14,212 nt of DNA from Bacteroidales bacterium (lineage in GTDB: Bacteria; Bacteroidota; Bacteroidia; Bacteroidales; S143-33), in contig JALWNS010000304.1 in NCBI GenBank assembly GCA_027083655.1, positions 1 through 14,212 of the forward strand. The letters run 5' to 3'. The notes under the pieces are model-generated. The model saw only the letters and a list, made by a program, of their open reading frames with translations, was not told the DNA's origin and ran no database searches. Both the position numbers and the translations under genes were made by a program. Of the stretch, positions 1 through 9,400 are shown piece by piece; the stretch's first letter is position 1; the number at the start of each line of letters is the position of its first letter.

Positions 1-23
1 GTCATATAGCATTTTTTTCTTCA

Positions 24-54
24 TTAGATTTAAATAAATTTGGATTAAATCTAA
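24..54. promoter_or_regulatory. 10-bp inverted repeat spanning the fumC promoter (candidate operator)
   Basis: Perfect 10-bp arms lie at 24-33 (TTAGATTTAA) and 45-54 (TTAAATCTAA), separated by 11 bp. The spacer contains the TAnnTTTG-like box at 35-42. The arm-to-arm distance is about two helical turns, as for a dimeric regulator site. The arms are AT-rich, so chance occurrence is possible. Seen: the symmetry and its position. Inferred: an operator role. No regulator is identified. Confidence 0.4.
35..42 (+). promoter_or_regulatory. Candidate -7 promoter box of fumC
   Basis: TAAATTTG matches the Bacteroidota sigma-ABfr -7 consensus TAnnTTTG at every fixed position. It lies 25 nt before the fumC ATG, which would give a short leader of about 15-20 nt. 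No clear -33 TTG is visible at the expected spacing (only a T-run at 12-18), so the call rests on the -7 box and its position. Confidence 0.4.
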
Positions 55-67
55 AAAACTCACAACA

Positions 68-1480
68 ATGGAATACCGTATCGAACACGACACTTTGGGT
101 GAGGTCAAAGTGCCTGCCGACAAATACTGGGGTGCCCAGACACAAAGATCTTTCGAAAACTTCAAGATCGGAGAACCTGCTTCTATGCCAAAGGAGATTA
201 TCCGTGCCTTTGGTGTATTGAAAAAGGCAGCAGCACTGGCAAACTATGAGCTTGGTGTCCTGCCAAAAGAAAAAATGGAATGGATTGTCCGTGTGGCCGA
301 CGAAATCATTGAGGGTAAACTTGATGAACATTTCCCACTGGTTATCTGGCAGACTGGCTCTGGCACACAGTCTAACATGAACGTCAACGAAGTTATTGCC
401 AACCGTGCACACGTGCTCATGGGTAATAAGCTCGGCGAGGGCAAACGCCTGCTTCATCCAAATGATGATGTCAACAAATCACAGTCATCTAACGATACTT
501 TCCCCACTGCTATGCACATAGCAGCATACAAAATGTTAATGGAAGTGACTATCCCTGGCGTAGAAAAATTGCGTAATGCCCTGGCCGAAAAGAGCAAACA
601 ATTCATGAAAATCGTCAAGATTGGCCGTACACACTGGATGGATGCCGTACCGCTTACCCTGGGACAGGAATTCTCTGGCTACGTTGCACAGCTGGATGAG
701 GCCCTGCAAGCTATCAAAAACACACTTCCACACCTGGCACAACTCGCCCTGGGCGGCACTGCCGTTGGTACAGGACTGAACACACCTAAGGGCTATGCTG
801 AGCTCGTTGCTAAGAAAATTGCAGAAATCACAGGTTACCCATTTGTCACTGCTCCTAACAAATTCGCATATCTCGCAGCACATGATGCTATCGTAGAAGC
901 GCATGGAGCACTCAAGACACTGGCCGCCGCTTTGATGAAAATCGGTAATGACATACGCGTCCTGGCATCTGGTCCACGTTGTGGCATTGGAGAGATTAAA
1001 ATACCTGCCAATGAGCCCGGTTCTTCCATCATGCCAGGCAAAGTTAACCCCACACAGGCCGAGGCTCTTACAATGGTCGCTGCACAGGTATTTGGTAATG
1101 ACGTTGCTATTAACGTAGGCGGCATGAACGGACACTTTGAGCTTAACGTCTTCAAACCAATGATTATTTACAACTTCCTGCAGAGTGCCCGTCTGCTCGG
1201 TGATGCTTGCGTATCATTCACCGACAAACTCGTCGTAGGTATCGAACCAAATTACGAGCGTATTGACCATTTCGTACACAATAGCCTTATGCTCGTTACA
1301 GCTCTCAACCCCCATATTGGCTATGAGAAAGCTGCAGAGATAGCCAAGAAAGCACACCGCGAGAACAAAACGCTCAAGCAGGCAGCCATTGAGCTCGGCT
1401 ATCTGACCGCAGAGGAATTTGACCAGATCGTCCGTCCAGAAAAAATGGTGGGCATTGACCTGGACAAGCTTGAGGATTGA
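68..1480 (+). CDS. fumC: Class II fumarate hydratase (fumarase C)
   Basis: Catalyses reversible hydration of fumarate to L-malate in the TCA cycle; an oxygen-stable, iron-independent cytosolic homotetramer in this family. The 470-residue length is normal for FumC. Visible motifs are the substrate loop [12 protein letters not shown] (97-108), [11 protein letters not shown] (140-150), GRTH with the catalytic base His189 (186-189), and the superfamily signature [11 protein letters not shown] (318-328). Ser319 corresponds to E. coli Ser318. The C-terminal RPEKMVG block is also present. The many FumC-specific blocks, such as [13 protein letters not shown] and [10 protein letters not shown], separate it from aspartase and argininosuccinate lyase. 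The start follows an A/C-rich leader without a Shine-Dalgarno sequence, as usual in Bacteroidota. Residues 190-191 are Trp-Met where E. coli has Leu-Gln. Codons are visibly more C-ending than in neighbouring genes, suggesting high expression. It appears monocistronic, with its own promoter and terminator. Confidence 0.97.
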   Translation: MEYRIEHDTLGEVKVPADKYWGAQTQRSFENFKIGEPASMPKEIIRAFGVLKKAAALANYELGVLPKEKMEWIVRVADEIIEGKLDEHFPLVIWQTGSGTQSNMNVNEVIANRAHVLMGNKLGEGKRLLHPNDDVNKSQSSNDTFPTAMHIAAYKMLMEVTIPGVEKLRNALAEKSKQFMKIVKIGRTHWMDAVPLTLGQEFSGYVAQLDEALQAIKNTLPHLAQLALGGTAVGTGLNTPKGYAELVAKKIAEITGYPFVTAPNKFAYLAAHDAIVEAHGALKTLAAALMKIGNDIRVLASGPRCGIGEIKIPANEPGSSIMPGKVNPTQAEALTMVAAQVFGNDVAINVGGMNGHFELNVFKPMIIYNFLQSARLLGDACVSFTDKLVVGIEPNYERIDHFVHNSLMLVTALNPHIGYEKAAEIAKKAHRENKTLKQAAIELGYLTAEEFDQIVRPEKMVGIDLDKLED

Positions 1481-1507
1481 TAAAACATTGCTATTTACTT
1501 TTTAACC

Positions 1508-1551
1508 AAGCGCAGTGCTTGCCAATGGTGGCAAGCACTGCGCTTTTTTTT
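1508..1551 (+). terminator. Intrinsic terminator of fumC
   Basis: A perfect 17-bp stem (1508-1524 paired with 1529-1545) has a 4-nt loop ATGG and runs into eight T residues (1544-1551). It starts 28 nt after the fumC stop. The rest of the gap to the next gene (1552-1743) holds no ORF or RNA gene that I can support. A near-match to the -7 box, AACATTTG, lies at 1698-1705, about 40 nt before the next start. Confidence 0.92.
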
Positions 1552-1743
1552 ATCACTTAATAAACCTTCCATCATGTAGTAGAGGCCACAAAAAATGTCC
1601 TAAAACAATTTTCACCCCAAATTATTGACTGGACTTAGTTTACTCAGCATTACTAAAAATAAACCATAATCCTTCTATCAAAACAAGATTTACTTTTAAC
1701 ATTTGTTTTCGTAGATTACTCTAAATAACTAAAAACCAAAGAA

Positions 1744-3465
1744 ATGAAAACAGTTTTTGCTTTTCTTCTATGTTTTTTTATGTCTTTGTTTCCCACAAAG
1801 GCCCAGCTAACTATCCTCACACATCTGGATGAATATCCAAATGCAGGGCACAACCCACATAATGCACTAATTATAGTTGGACATTATCTTTACACACTCA
1901 CGGCACGGGGAGGCCCGGGTAATTGGGGGGAAATTATCCGCTATGATCTGCTCTCAGACAGTTTACAATCAGTTTTTATCCTGCAAGACACTACAGGACA
2001 TTATCCCTATGGCACAGTGCTCTATGACGGCACTAACCTTTACGGAATGACCAACGCAGGTGGCCGCCTGGATATTGGCACGGCGTTTAGATTTAACCTC
2101 CAGGATAGTACTTTTTACACTATGTTTGAATTCACAGGCCAAGGTCCACCATACGAAGGAGCATTCCCTAATGGCAATTTCATAATAGTTGGTGACTATC
2201 TCTATGGTATGACACAGGTCGGAGGTGCACATATCCTGGGAAATATTTTCAGAATAAAGATATCAGATGGGAGCTTTGAAAACCTATATGATTTAGACAG
2301 TGCAGAAGGTACACAGCCTTGGGCAGATTTATATTACGATGGCTCCTATTTTTACGGTGTCACATCAAGGGGTGGCGCTACAGACTCTGGTACTATATTC
2401 AAATTTGATGTAGATACAAATACTTACACCAAATTGCATGACTTTGACAAACCCACAGGTGGATGGTCATACTGCACTCTCATATCTGATGGCACATACC
2501 TTTATGGTACAACTATGCGAGGAGGTTCTAATGATAATGGGGTTATTTTCAGGATAGAAAAAGACGGTAGCAATTACACAGTGCTTCATCACTTCAACTA
2601 CATAACCGGGGGCTCACCTGGAGCAGGACTTACCCTTGTGGACAACGCCCTTTATGGCACAATGACAAGTGGAGGGGCTAACGCAACAGGAGGCATATTC
2701 AAATATGACCTAACGAATAATACTTTTACTGTATTGTATGACTTTCCTTCAGATATAAGCCAATCAACTTCCACATTACTTTTTTACAACAATTACTTAT
2801 ATGGCACTTCTGTCACTGGGGGGACATATAATTACGGAAGTATCTACCGCTATCAACTATATTACCCAGAAATAGCTATATCACAAGAACAAAATTATAT
2901 AGCAGACTCGGGCTCGGTTGACTTTGGCACAGTGCCTACTAATACGCACAAAGACCTGACTTTCACTATAACAAATACTTCCTCCGAAGGTGTGCTCAAT
3001 ATATGGGGTAATCCAAATATCACGCTTAAAGATGGGAGCGCATTCTCTGTAGTGCAATACCCTGCCTCTACTATTGACCAGAATGGTTCATCCAATTTTA
3101 TAATACGTTTCAAGGCACAAGACACACAGAATTATGTTGATACTCTTGTAATTCGCAATGACGACGCAGACGAAAATCCATATATCATTGTGCTTCATGG
3201 CTCAGGTGCGACTGCCACATCAGTGGAGGAAATAACAGATAACATCGACATTTACCCAAATCCTTGCGATGACTATCTATTTGTCCGTTCCACACAGCAG
3301 CCCAGGACTATCAGGCTTTATGATATGTCAGGCAGGCAGGTCCTGAATGTGCCCAACCCTAAAACTTTAACCGGAATCAACTTATCTCATCTGCCCCAAG
3401 CAACCTTTGTCTTGAAAGTAGAAACCAAAGACGGCACAATAAGCAGGCGGATTATCAAACATTAA
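1744..3465 (+). CDS. Secreted 7-repeat GloVer protein with choice-of-anchor D and T9SS sorting domain
   Basis: A 573-residue surface or secreted protein; its molecular role is unknown. Residues 1-20 form a signal peptide with likely cleavage TKA|Q. Residues 21-372 hold seven repeats of about 50 residues with the core LYGxTxxGG...GxIFKxD...Y..LHDF. The LY(G) cores fall near residues 49, 99, 153, 203, 253, 303 and 352. The pattern fits the TIGR03803 (Gloeobacter/Verrucomicrobia, 'GloVer') repeat. Residues about 374-488 resemble a choice-of-anchor D / ASPM-SPD-2-Hydin Ig-like domain (SVDFGTVP...FTITNTS...RNDDADENPYII). Residues about 498-573 are a type A T9SS C-terminal domain with IYPNP, LYDMSGR and the terminal RRIIKH. 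The protein therefore probably crosses the outer membrane through T9SS, where the C-terminal domain is removed. A paralogue lies 93 nt downstream with no hairpin terminator between them, so co-transcription is plausible. Domain calls are from motif reading; propeller folding is inference. Confidence 0.9.
   Translation: MKTVFAFLLCFFMSLFPTKAQLTILTHLDEYPNAGHNPHNALIIVGHYLYTLTARGGPGNWGEIIRYDLLSDSLQSVFILQDTTGHYPYGTVLYDGTNLYGMTNAGGRLDIGTAFRFNLQDSTFYTMFEFTGQGPPYEGAFPNGNFIIVGDYLYGMTQVGGAHILGNIFRIKISDGSFENLYDLDSAEGTQPWADLYYDGSYFYGVTSRGGATDSGTIFKFDVDTNTYTKLHDFDKPTGGWSYCTLISDGTYLYGTTMRGGSNDNGVIFRIEKDGSNYTVLHHFNYITGGSPGAGLTLVDNALYGTMTSGGANATGGIFKYDLTNNTFTVLYDFPSDISQSTSTLLFYNNYLYGTSVTGGTYNYGSIYRYQLYYPEIAISQEQNYIADSGSVDFGTVPTNTHKDLTFTITNTSSEGVLNIWGNPNITLKDGSAFSVVQYPASTIDQNGSSNFIIRFKAQDTQNYVDTLVIRNDDADENPYIIVLHGSGATATSVEEITDNIDIYPNPCDDYLFVRSTQQPRTIRLYDMSGRQVLNVPNPKTLTGINLSHLPQATFVLKVETKDGTISRRIIKH
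1804..2859 (+). repeat. Array of seven ~50-residue GloVer repeats
   Basis: Seven imperfect coding repeats of about 150 bp encode LYG-GG-G.IF cores spaced 50, 54, 50, 50, 50 and 49 residues apart. The Y..LHDF-type strand also occurs seven times, the first at the mature N-terminus (residues 22-29) before any LYG core. The last core is followed by YRYQLYYPEI and not by another such strand. Repeat 1 is the most diverged (LYTLTARGG). The DNA copies are diverged, so this is a protein-level repeat. Confidence 0.88.
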
Positions 3466-3558
3466 TACATGCCAAAACCTTTTTTACACTACGTCAAATG
3501 CCCCACAAAGTCTGTTAAATTTTTTATATATTAAACAAAAATTTTAAAAATCAATAAC

Positions 3559-6336
3559 ATGAAAAAGGCCTTATTCATCACATTAGTGCTTTTTATAGCT
3601 TTCGGCTTCCAATCTGTTGCACAATATACAGTGCTAACAGATATGCTCAACCCCAATAACAATGGTGGTAATCCCCATGGCTCCCTTATTTCTGATGGCA
3701 CTTACCTTTATGGCATGACTAGTAAAGGCGGCGCTTATTCTTATGGTATTATCTTTAAATACAAAATTGCAGACGACACCTATACAAAGATATTTGACTT
3801 TGACGGGGATAATGGCAAAACACCCAATAGCTCTTTGGCCCAGGACGGAAACATCCTCTATGGAATGACCATGTATGGAGGCAAATACGACAAGGGTGTG
3901 GTTTTTAAATTCAATCTCGCAGATAGCACTTACACTAAGCTATATGAGTTTGACGGCACCCATGGGGAAAATCCTGCTGGCACGCCCCTGATAGTTAACG
4001 GTTACCTCTATGGTACAACCAAACTTGGTGGTGTTAATGGCAAAGGCGTTATTTTCAAAATCAATCTCTCGGATGGCACTTTCACACTTATTCACGAGTT
4101 TAGCGGGACAGAAGGCTATAGCCCACAGTCGGGATTCGTATCTGACGGCTCTTTCCTTTACGGTGTTACCTCTAGTGGAGGCGCTAATAACAAGGGCGTT
4201 CTGTTTAAAATAGACCTATCGGACGACTCTTACACCAAGGTTTATGACTTTGACCTGGCAACAGGTAGCTCACCGTACGGAACACCTTTATTGCTAAATG
4301 GTTATCTCTATGGCACGACCTACCTGGGCGGCCTGAACAGTCAAGGCGTTATCTACAGATATGACCTGACAAACAACGTATATGACACCCTGCATAATTT
4401 TGATTACACAGAGGGAGGCAAACCTATGGGGTCTTTAGTCACCGATGGATCCTTTCTTTATGGCGTTACCCCATACGGTGGTGCTAATGACATAGGAGTT
4501 ATATACAAACTACGCCTGAGTGATAATGATTACAGGGTCATGGCAGACCTTGTTGATACCCTTGCCAGTACACCTTATGAAAGCCTTTATATGGTGGGAA
4601 CAGTCCTTCTGGGGCTCGGATACCAGGGTGGCCTGTTCGGACGGGGCTCTATATTCATGATAAACAGCACTGGTTCAACTGTTTACAAGCTATTTGACTT
4701 TACTGGTTCACAAATAGGAGACCATGTATTGCGGAACATAGCTACAGATGACCAATACATCTATGGGATAACCCAGTATGGTGGTAAAAACGTGGCGGGT
4801 GTTGTTTTTAAGCTTAACAAGAAAACACACGACATAAGCAAAATATTTGATATAGCAGATGCCGGAGGAGATATGTCACAGGGAGGAGGTTTGCTCAAAG
4901 ATGGTGATTATCTATACATTACTTCCTCTGGTGGCGGTGCTAACGGTTATGGTTGTGTTATAAAGCTCTCACTTCTGGACCATACTTACCAGGTCATTCA
5001 TGACTTCAATAACACAGACGGCTCAATGCCCAAAGCTGCCCTAATCGCAGACGACAATTTCCTTTACGGTACAACATACATTGGAGGAACAAATAATCAA
5101 GGCACAATATTTAAGATAGAAAAGGCTACAGGGACATTTACCAAGCTACATGACTTCAATGGCTCTAATGGCATAGGCCCCATGGCTTCCCTCACACTGG
5201 ATGGTAATATCCTCTATGGTACGACATACGCAGGCGGTAGTGGCGCTAATTATGGAGTTGTCTTCAAATATGATCTTTCTACAAATACCTACTCTGTGCT
5301 CCACCAGTTTAACCAGACAGACGGGGAAAGGCCCGAATCTAGCCCCCTCCTGTTAGACGGCTTCCTCTATGGCACCACGGACCTGGGAGGAGATAATGGC
5401 TCTGGAGTAGTTTACAAACTTAGCACAGATGGTAGCACATATTATGTTATCCACCAATTTAACTACACAGACGGTTCCACACCAATTGGCTCTCTAACAA
5501 CAGATTCCACATACCTCTACGGCATTACATACGAAGGTGGAACAAAGGACGCTGGTACTATTTACAAAATAAAAATATCAGATACAACATTTACCAAACT
5601 CTACGACCTGTCCTATTACGAAGGATATTCATCTGCCGACTTGGTCCTGGACGGAGACTATCTCTACGGTACAGCTACCTCCTCAGGCCAGTACAACTTT
5701 GGCAGAGTGTTTAAATACCGGATTTATTATCCTGAGATAGATATTGTTGACGAAAATGAAACTTTCATTCCAAATGGAAGCACTTATAACTTTGGCCAAA
5801 TACTTATCGGCTCTGAAACAACAGCTACTTTTATCATAAAAAACATTGCAACACAAGGCACCCTTAACTTGTTTGGGCAACCAAGGGTCAGGCTAACGCA
5901 AGGCACTGCTTTCACTTTACAACAAGACGCCACTATCTCTCTATTACCTGGATACACATCTGCTTTTGTTATTAAATTTAACCCTACTGTTGCCCAGACT
6001 TATAACGACACAATAATCATAGAAAATGATGACCCGGATGAAAATCCATATATTATCTACCTTGTTGGCACTGGTAGCACTTCAACAACACTAATAGAAG
6101 CTGACAAAAAATGGATAAATATCTTTCCCAACCCTGCTAATGATTTAATATATCTAGATTTTATTACTAAGCCTTATGATATTAGCATCTCGGACTTATC
6201 TGGACGCATACTATACCATACTACGCAAACCAATAGACAAATGACCATTAATATCGCTAATTATCCAGATGGTATTTATGTCATACGTGCTAATACGGGC
6301 AATGGAACAGTTATCCAAAAATTTATCAAACAGTAG
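3559..6336 (+). CDS. Secreted 14-repeat GloVer protein with choice-of-anchor D and T9SS sorting domain
   Basis: A 925-residue paralogue of the preceding gene with the same architecture and twice the repeats. Signal peptide 1-21 with likely cleavage SVA|Q. Fourteen GloVer repeats span residues 22-722. A choice-of-anchor D / ASPM-SPD-2-Hydin-like domain covers about 725-838 (STYNFGQILIG, FIIKNIATQG, ENDDPDENPYII). A type A T9SS domain covers about 851-925 (INIFPNP, ISDLSGRILY, final IQKFIKQ). The sharing of YYPEI after the last repeat and of NDDxDENPYII in the Ig-like domain supports duplication from a common ancestor. Expected destination is the cell surface or medium through T9SS. Function is unknown; adhesion, carbohydrate binding or a structural surface role are possible, and no catalytic motif is visible. 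The start follows an A-rich leader and gives a clean signal peptide. A terminator follows, so this is the end of the transcription unit. Confidence 0.9.
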   Translation: MKKALFITLVLFIAFGFQSVAQYTVLTDMLNPNNNGGNPHGSLISDGTYLYGMTSKGGAYSYGIIFKYKIADDTYTKIFDFDGDNGKTPNSSLAQDGNILYGMTMYGGKYDKGVVFKFNLADSTYTKLYEFDGTHGENPAGTPLIVNGYLYGTTKLGGVNGKGVIFKINLSDGTFTLIHEFSGTEGYSPQSGFVSDGSFLYGVTSSGGANNKGVLFKIDLSDDSYTKVYDFDLATGSSPYGTPLLLNGYLYGTTYLGGLNSQGVIYRYDLTNNVYDTLHNFDYTEGGKPMGSLVTDGSFLYGVTPYGGANDIGVIYKLRLSDNDYRVMADLVDTLASTPYESLYMVGTVLLGLGYQGGLFGRGSIFMINSTGSTVYKLFDFTGSQIGDHVLRNIATDDQYIYGITQYGGKNVAGVVFKLNKKTHDISKIFDIADAGGDMSQGGGLLKDGDYLYITSSGGGANGYGCVIKLSLLDHTYQVIHDFNNTDGSMPKAALIADDNFLYGTTYIGGTNNQGTIFKIEKATGTFTKLHDFNGSNGIGPMASLTLDGNILYGTTYAGGSGANYGVVFKYDLSTNTYSVLHQFNQTDGERPESSPLLLDGFLYGTTDLGGDNGSGVVYKLSTDGSTYYVIHQFNYTDGSTPIGSLTTDSTYLYGITYEGGTKDAGTIYKIKISDTTFTKLYDLSYYEGYSSADLVLDGDYLYGTATSSGQYNFGRVFKYRIYYPEIDIVDENETFIPNGSTYNFGQILIGSETTATFIIKNIATQGTLNLFGQPRVRLTQGTAFTLQQDATISLLPGYTSAFVIKFNPTVAQTYNDTIIIENDDPDENPYIIYLVGTGSTSTTLIEADKKWINIFPNPANDLIYLDFITKPYDISISDLSGRILYHTTQTNRQMTINIANYPDGIYVIRANTGNGTVIQKFIKQ
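3622..5724 (+). repeat. Array of fourteen ~50-residue GloVer repeats
   Basis: The core positions (Y of LYG) are near residues 51, 101, 151, 201, 251, 301, 350 (degenerate, VLLGLGYQGG), 402, 453 (LYITSSGGG), 503, 553, 604, 654 and 703. The first six intervals are almost exactly 50 residues. Fourteen matching Y..L.DF strands occur, the first at residues 23-28 before the first core. Repeat 7, at the midpoint, has lost the LYG core, and repeats 8-9 are also less regular. Repeats 1-6 and 10-13 fit the consensus best. Confidence 0.88.
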
Positions 6337-6380
6337 CGCAATATAAACGTTGCCTTAGCCAAATTAGAGACTTGGTATAT

Positions 6381-6416
6381 AAAAAAAAGGGGCGGCCCTG
6401 ACGGGCAGCCCCTTTT
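6381..6416. terminator. Bidirectional intrinsic terminator between convergent genes
   Basis: The stem AAAAGGGGC (6385-6393) pairs with GCCCCTTTT (6408-6416). One G/A mismatch follows, then an inner GCCC/GGGC stem and a TGAC loop. On the minus strand the A-run 6381-6388 becomes eight T residues, so it is a strong terminator for the DUF2723 gene. On the plus strand it has only four T residues for the GloVer gene. It lies 44 nt after one stop and 21 nt after the other. Confidence 0.88.
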
Positions 6417-6437
6417 GCTATAAAACCCTTACAAAGA

Positions 6438-9400
6438 TTAATTTCCTACGGGTTGACCTCCTTGCTGTTGTTGCATCATCATTCTTCCATAAGCCTCCAT
6501 CAAAGGTTGCTGTATGTAGTCAACCACTTTTTTCCGCCCATATTGTTCGGCTATCACGGATATGTTCTGCAAGACAGAGATAGCTATCTGGGGCTCATTA
6601 CCCAGACCCTGGTATTTTTCTCCTGTAAACTGGTTGAAATACTCTAATTCTTCTATATAATTCTTAGCTGTCAGTATAGCCACACTATCACCCGTTGTTG
6701 TATCACCAATATTATAATAATCCTGGATTATTGGAATCATAAAGTAATCAAATGCTATCTGATTATCTGGTAACTCTTCAAGGCATTTATCCAGTACTGC
6801 TTTTGCGCTATCTTTCTTATTTTCTTCGTATAAAGCTAATGCGGCCCGGTGGAATAATCCCCTAATATTCATTACAGCAACTGTACGCTCTACATAATGA
6901 CTTACGTTAAATTTGGGGTCTTTGATATTACCATATCTAAACACGTTCATCACCTTGTTGTACAACGAATCTGCTATGACACTTCCCATAAAGCCTTGTG
7001 GTACTTCTGCTTTGTATGGGACCAGGCGATAAGCAAAGCCTTCGAGACGGAAATAATCAGTCAGGCCTAGATAATTATCCACACCCATGCTCGTTGCGAA
7101 ATATATAGGACGGTCCCAATGGAAATTAGCCAATATGTCCAATACAGCCACATTATTCTTCAACAAATAACTCTTCGGTATCGTAAATGTAACCTTGTCA
7201 AGGATCTTATCTGCATATTGTGCCGGTACTGTACCATTACTCAAAACCTTCTGTTTGTCAACGGGAATCAATAATTTCTTTGTTGGACAGAAATCAAACT
7301 GGTCACCTCCCTGCACTTGAACCTTTGTAATAGGATCATCAGAGCCAATAAAGTCAACAACTGCATCTATCGGTGCATAAGCATCTGCTATCCGTGCCAT
7401 CAAATTATCACTATACTTCTTAAGATTTTTAATCTGTGTACGATCAATATTGAACTTCTTAATATTCTCATCCTGGCTTAAAGCATTAATAAAACTAAAG
7501 ACTTTTAGTACAGGAAGTTTATAAAACTCTGTAGAATCGTTAATTATATCCCATGTCTTCTTATCAGTCTGTGGGAGTGTAGATTTGCCCACAATATCGA
7601 TCAATTGCAAGCGCAGATTTTCATAATCTTTTGCAAATAAATCCTTATTAGCATCAAATTTTTCCTGGATCAAAAATTGATTTTGTTCATAAATAGGCAC
7701 ATAGTCACGTTTACCCTCAATGTATTTATCCTGGGCTATAGACATTGGGGCAGGGTCAGACTCGTAAGCCTTACGCCGTATCTGTTTAATATACCAATCA
7801 GTACTTAATAAGCTCAGATTAACCACTCTGACATCTGTACGTATACCTTCTACTTCCTGGGCATACCATAGAGGGAAAGTATCATTATCACCATAAGTAA
7901 AGAGAATTGCATCTGGAGCACAACTCATCAAATAATCATAAGCAAAATCACGTGCATGGTAACGGTGTGAACGGTCATGATCATCCCAATTCTGGAATCC
8001 CATCTCAATAGGTACACCAATAGTCAGAACAAGGGCGAGAATAGCACTTATATTATCCTGCTTTGTGGCATTCTTTAACCATTCATAAATAGCCAAAACT
8101 CCTAACCCTATCCATATAGCAAATGCATAGAAGGAAGCAGCATAGGCATAATCACGTTCACGCGGCTGGTAAGGCGTCTGGTTTAGATAAACAACAATGG
8201 CAAGACCTGTCATGATAAAGAATACCAGAATAGCCCAGAAATATTCTTTATTTCGGTAAGAGTAAAATACGCCTATAAGCCCCAGGATAAGAGGCAGCAG
8301 ATAATATTTATTACGGGAACGGCGGTTTTCCCACTTTTCTGGTAATTTATCTTGCGGTCCCAGACGTAACTCATCGAGAAATTTTATTCCCGAAATCCAA
8401 TTTCCATGTAAAACATCTCCATGCCCCTGGATGTCATTCTGTTTACCTGCAAAATTCCACATAAAATAACGGAAATACATCCATCCAACCTGGTAAGTCA
8501 GGAAGAAACGCATATTGTTAGCAAAATTAGGTTCCTGGCCTTCTTTTATACCACCCCAAACCTTGTAAGCCTGTATATGGTCAGGCTGGCTACTGTACAT
8601 ACGTGGGAAAATAGTACTACGCTTAGGGTCATAAATATATTTCGGGTTAGTCTTTTTGGTCTTGACATATTTACCATTGACAGGGACATAGGTATATTTA
8701 TCCTCTTTGCCTACAACCTGGGCATCATAATACTGTCCGTACAGCAATGGACGGTCTCCATATTGCTCACGGTTAAGATATGATAACAAAGCAAAAGGAT
8801 TCTCTGGATCATTCTCATCAATAGGAGGATTTGCAGCGGAACGGATTGGGATAAGAGCAAAGGACAAATATCCAAAGAACATCAAAACTATTGCAACAAA
8901 TATATTATGCCATAGATAATTTTTCTTTTTGTAAAAATAATAAGCCAAGCCTATTAATACAGTAAAAAGCAAAATCAAGTAAAAAATTAATCCGCTATTA
9001 TAAGGAAGACCAAAATTATTGACAAATAACAACTCAAAAATAGAGCTAACAGAAACTGCTTTTTGCACTACTCCATACAAAACAAAGCCTAAAACAACGA
9101 ACGATATGGCTAGGGCAATAAGAAAGCCTTTAACTGATGGTTTATAAAGACGGAAATAAATTACCAGTCCTATAACCGGGATAGTCAATAAGTTAAGCAA
9201 ATGCACACCTATTGACAAACCCATAAGGTAAGCTATCAACAGGAGATAACGCCAAGATTTAGGATCATCAGCCTCTTCTTCCCATTTCAATGCAAGCCAG
9301 AATACAAGGGCAGTAAACAAAGAAGAAGTTGCATACACCTCCGCTTCTACCGCAGAAAACCAGAAAGTATCTGACCACGTATATGCTAGAGCACCAACAA

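Noticed and set aside
2..1155. Long open frames on the minus strand opposite fumC (for example 2-457 and 536-1135)
   Set aside because: They lie antisense to a complete, well-conserved fumC; their Cys/Phe/His-rich translations resemble no family I know and are a by-product of fumC codon bias.
3466..3558. Terminator or clear promoter between the two GloVer genes
   Set aside because: The T-run near 3480 has no stem before it and no TAnnTTTG box is present, so neither can be supported; co-transcription remains possible.
1804..5724. The ~150-bp periodicity as a CRISPR array or DNA tandem repeat element
   Set aside because: Copies are diverged at DNA level, in frame throughout, and conserved only as the protein motif LYGxTxxGG; no constant short repeats with unique spacers.
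8421..8783. 120-residue plus-strand ORF inside the DUF2723 gene
   Set aside because: It is fully antisense to a conserved coding region and shows no recognisable motif.
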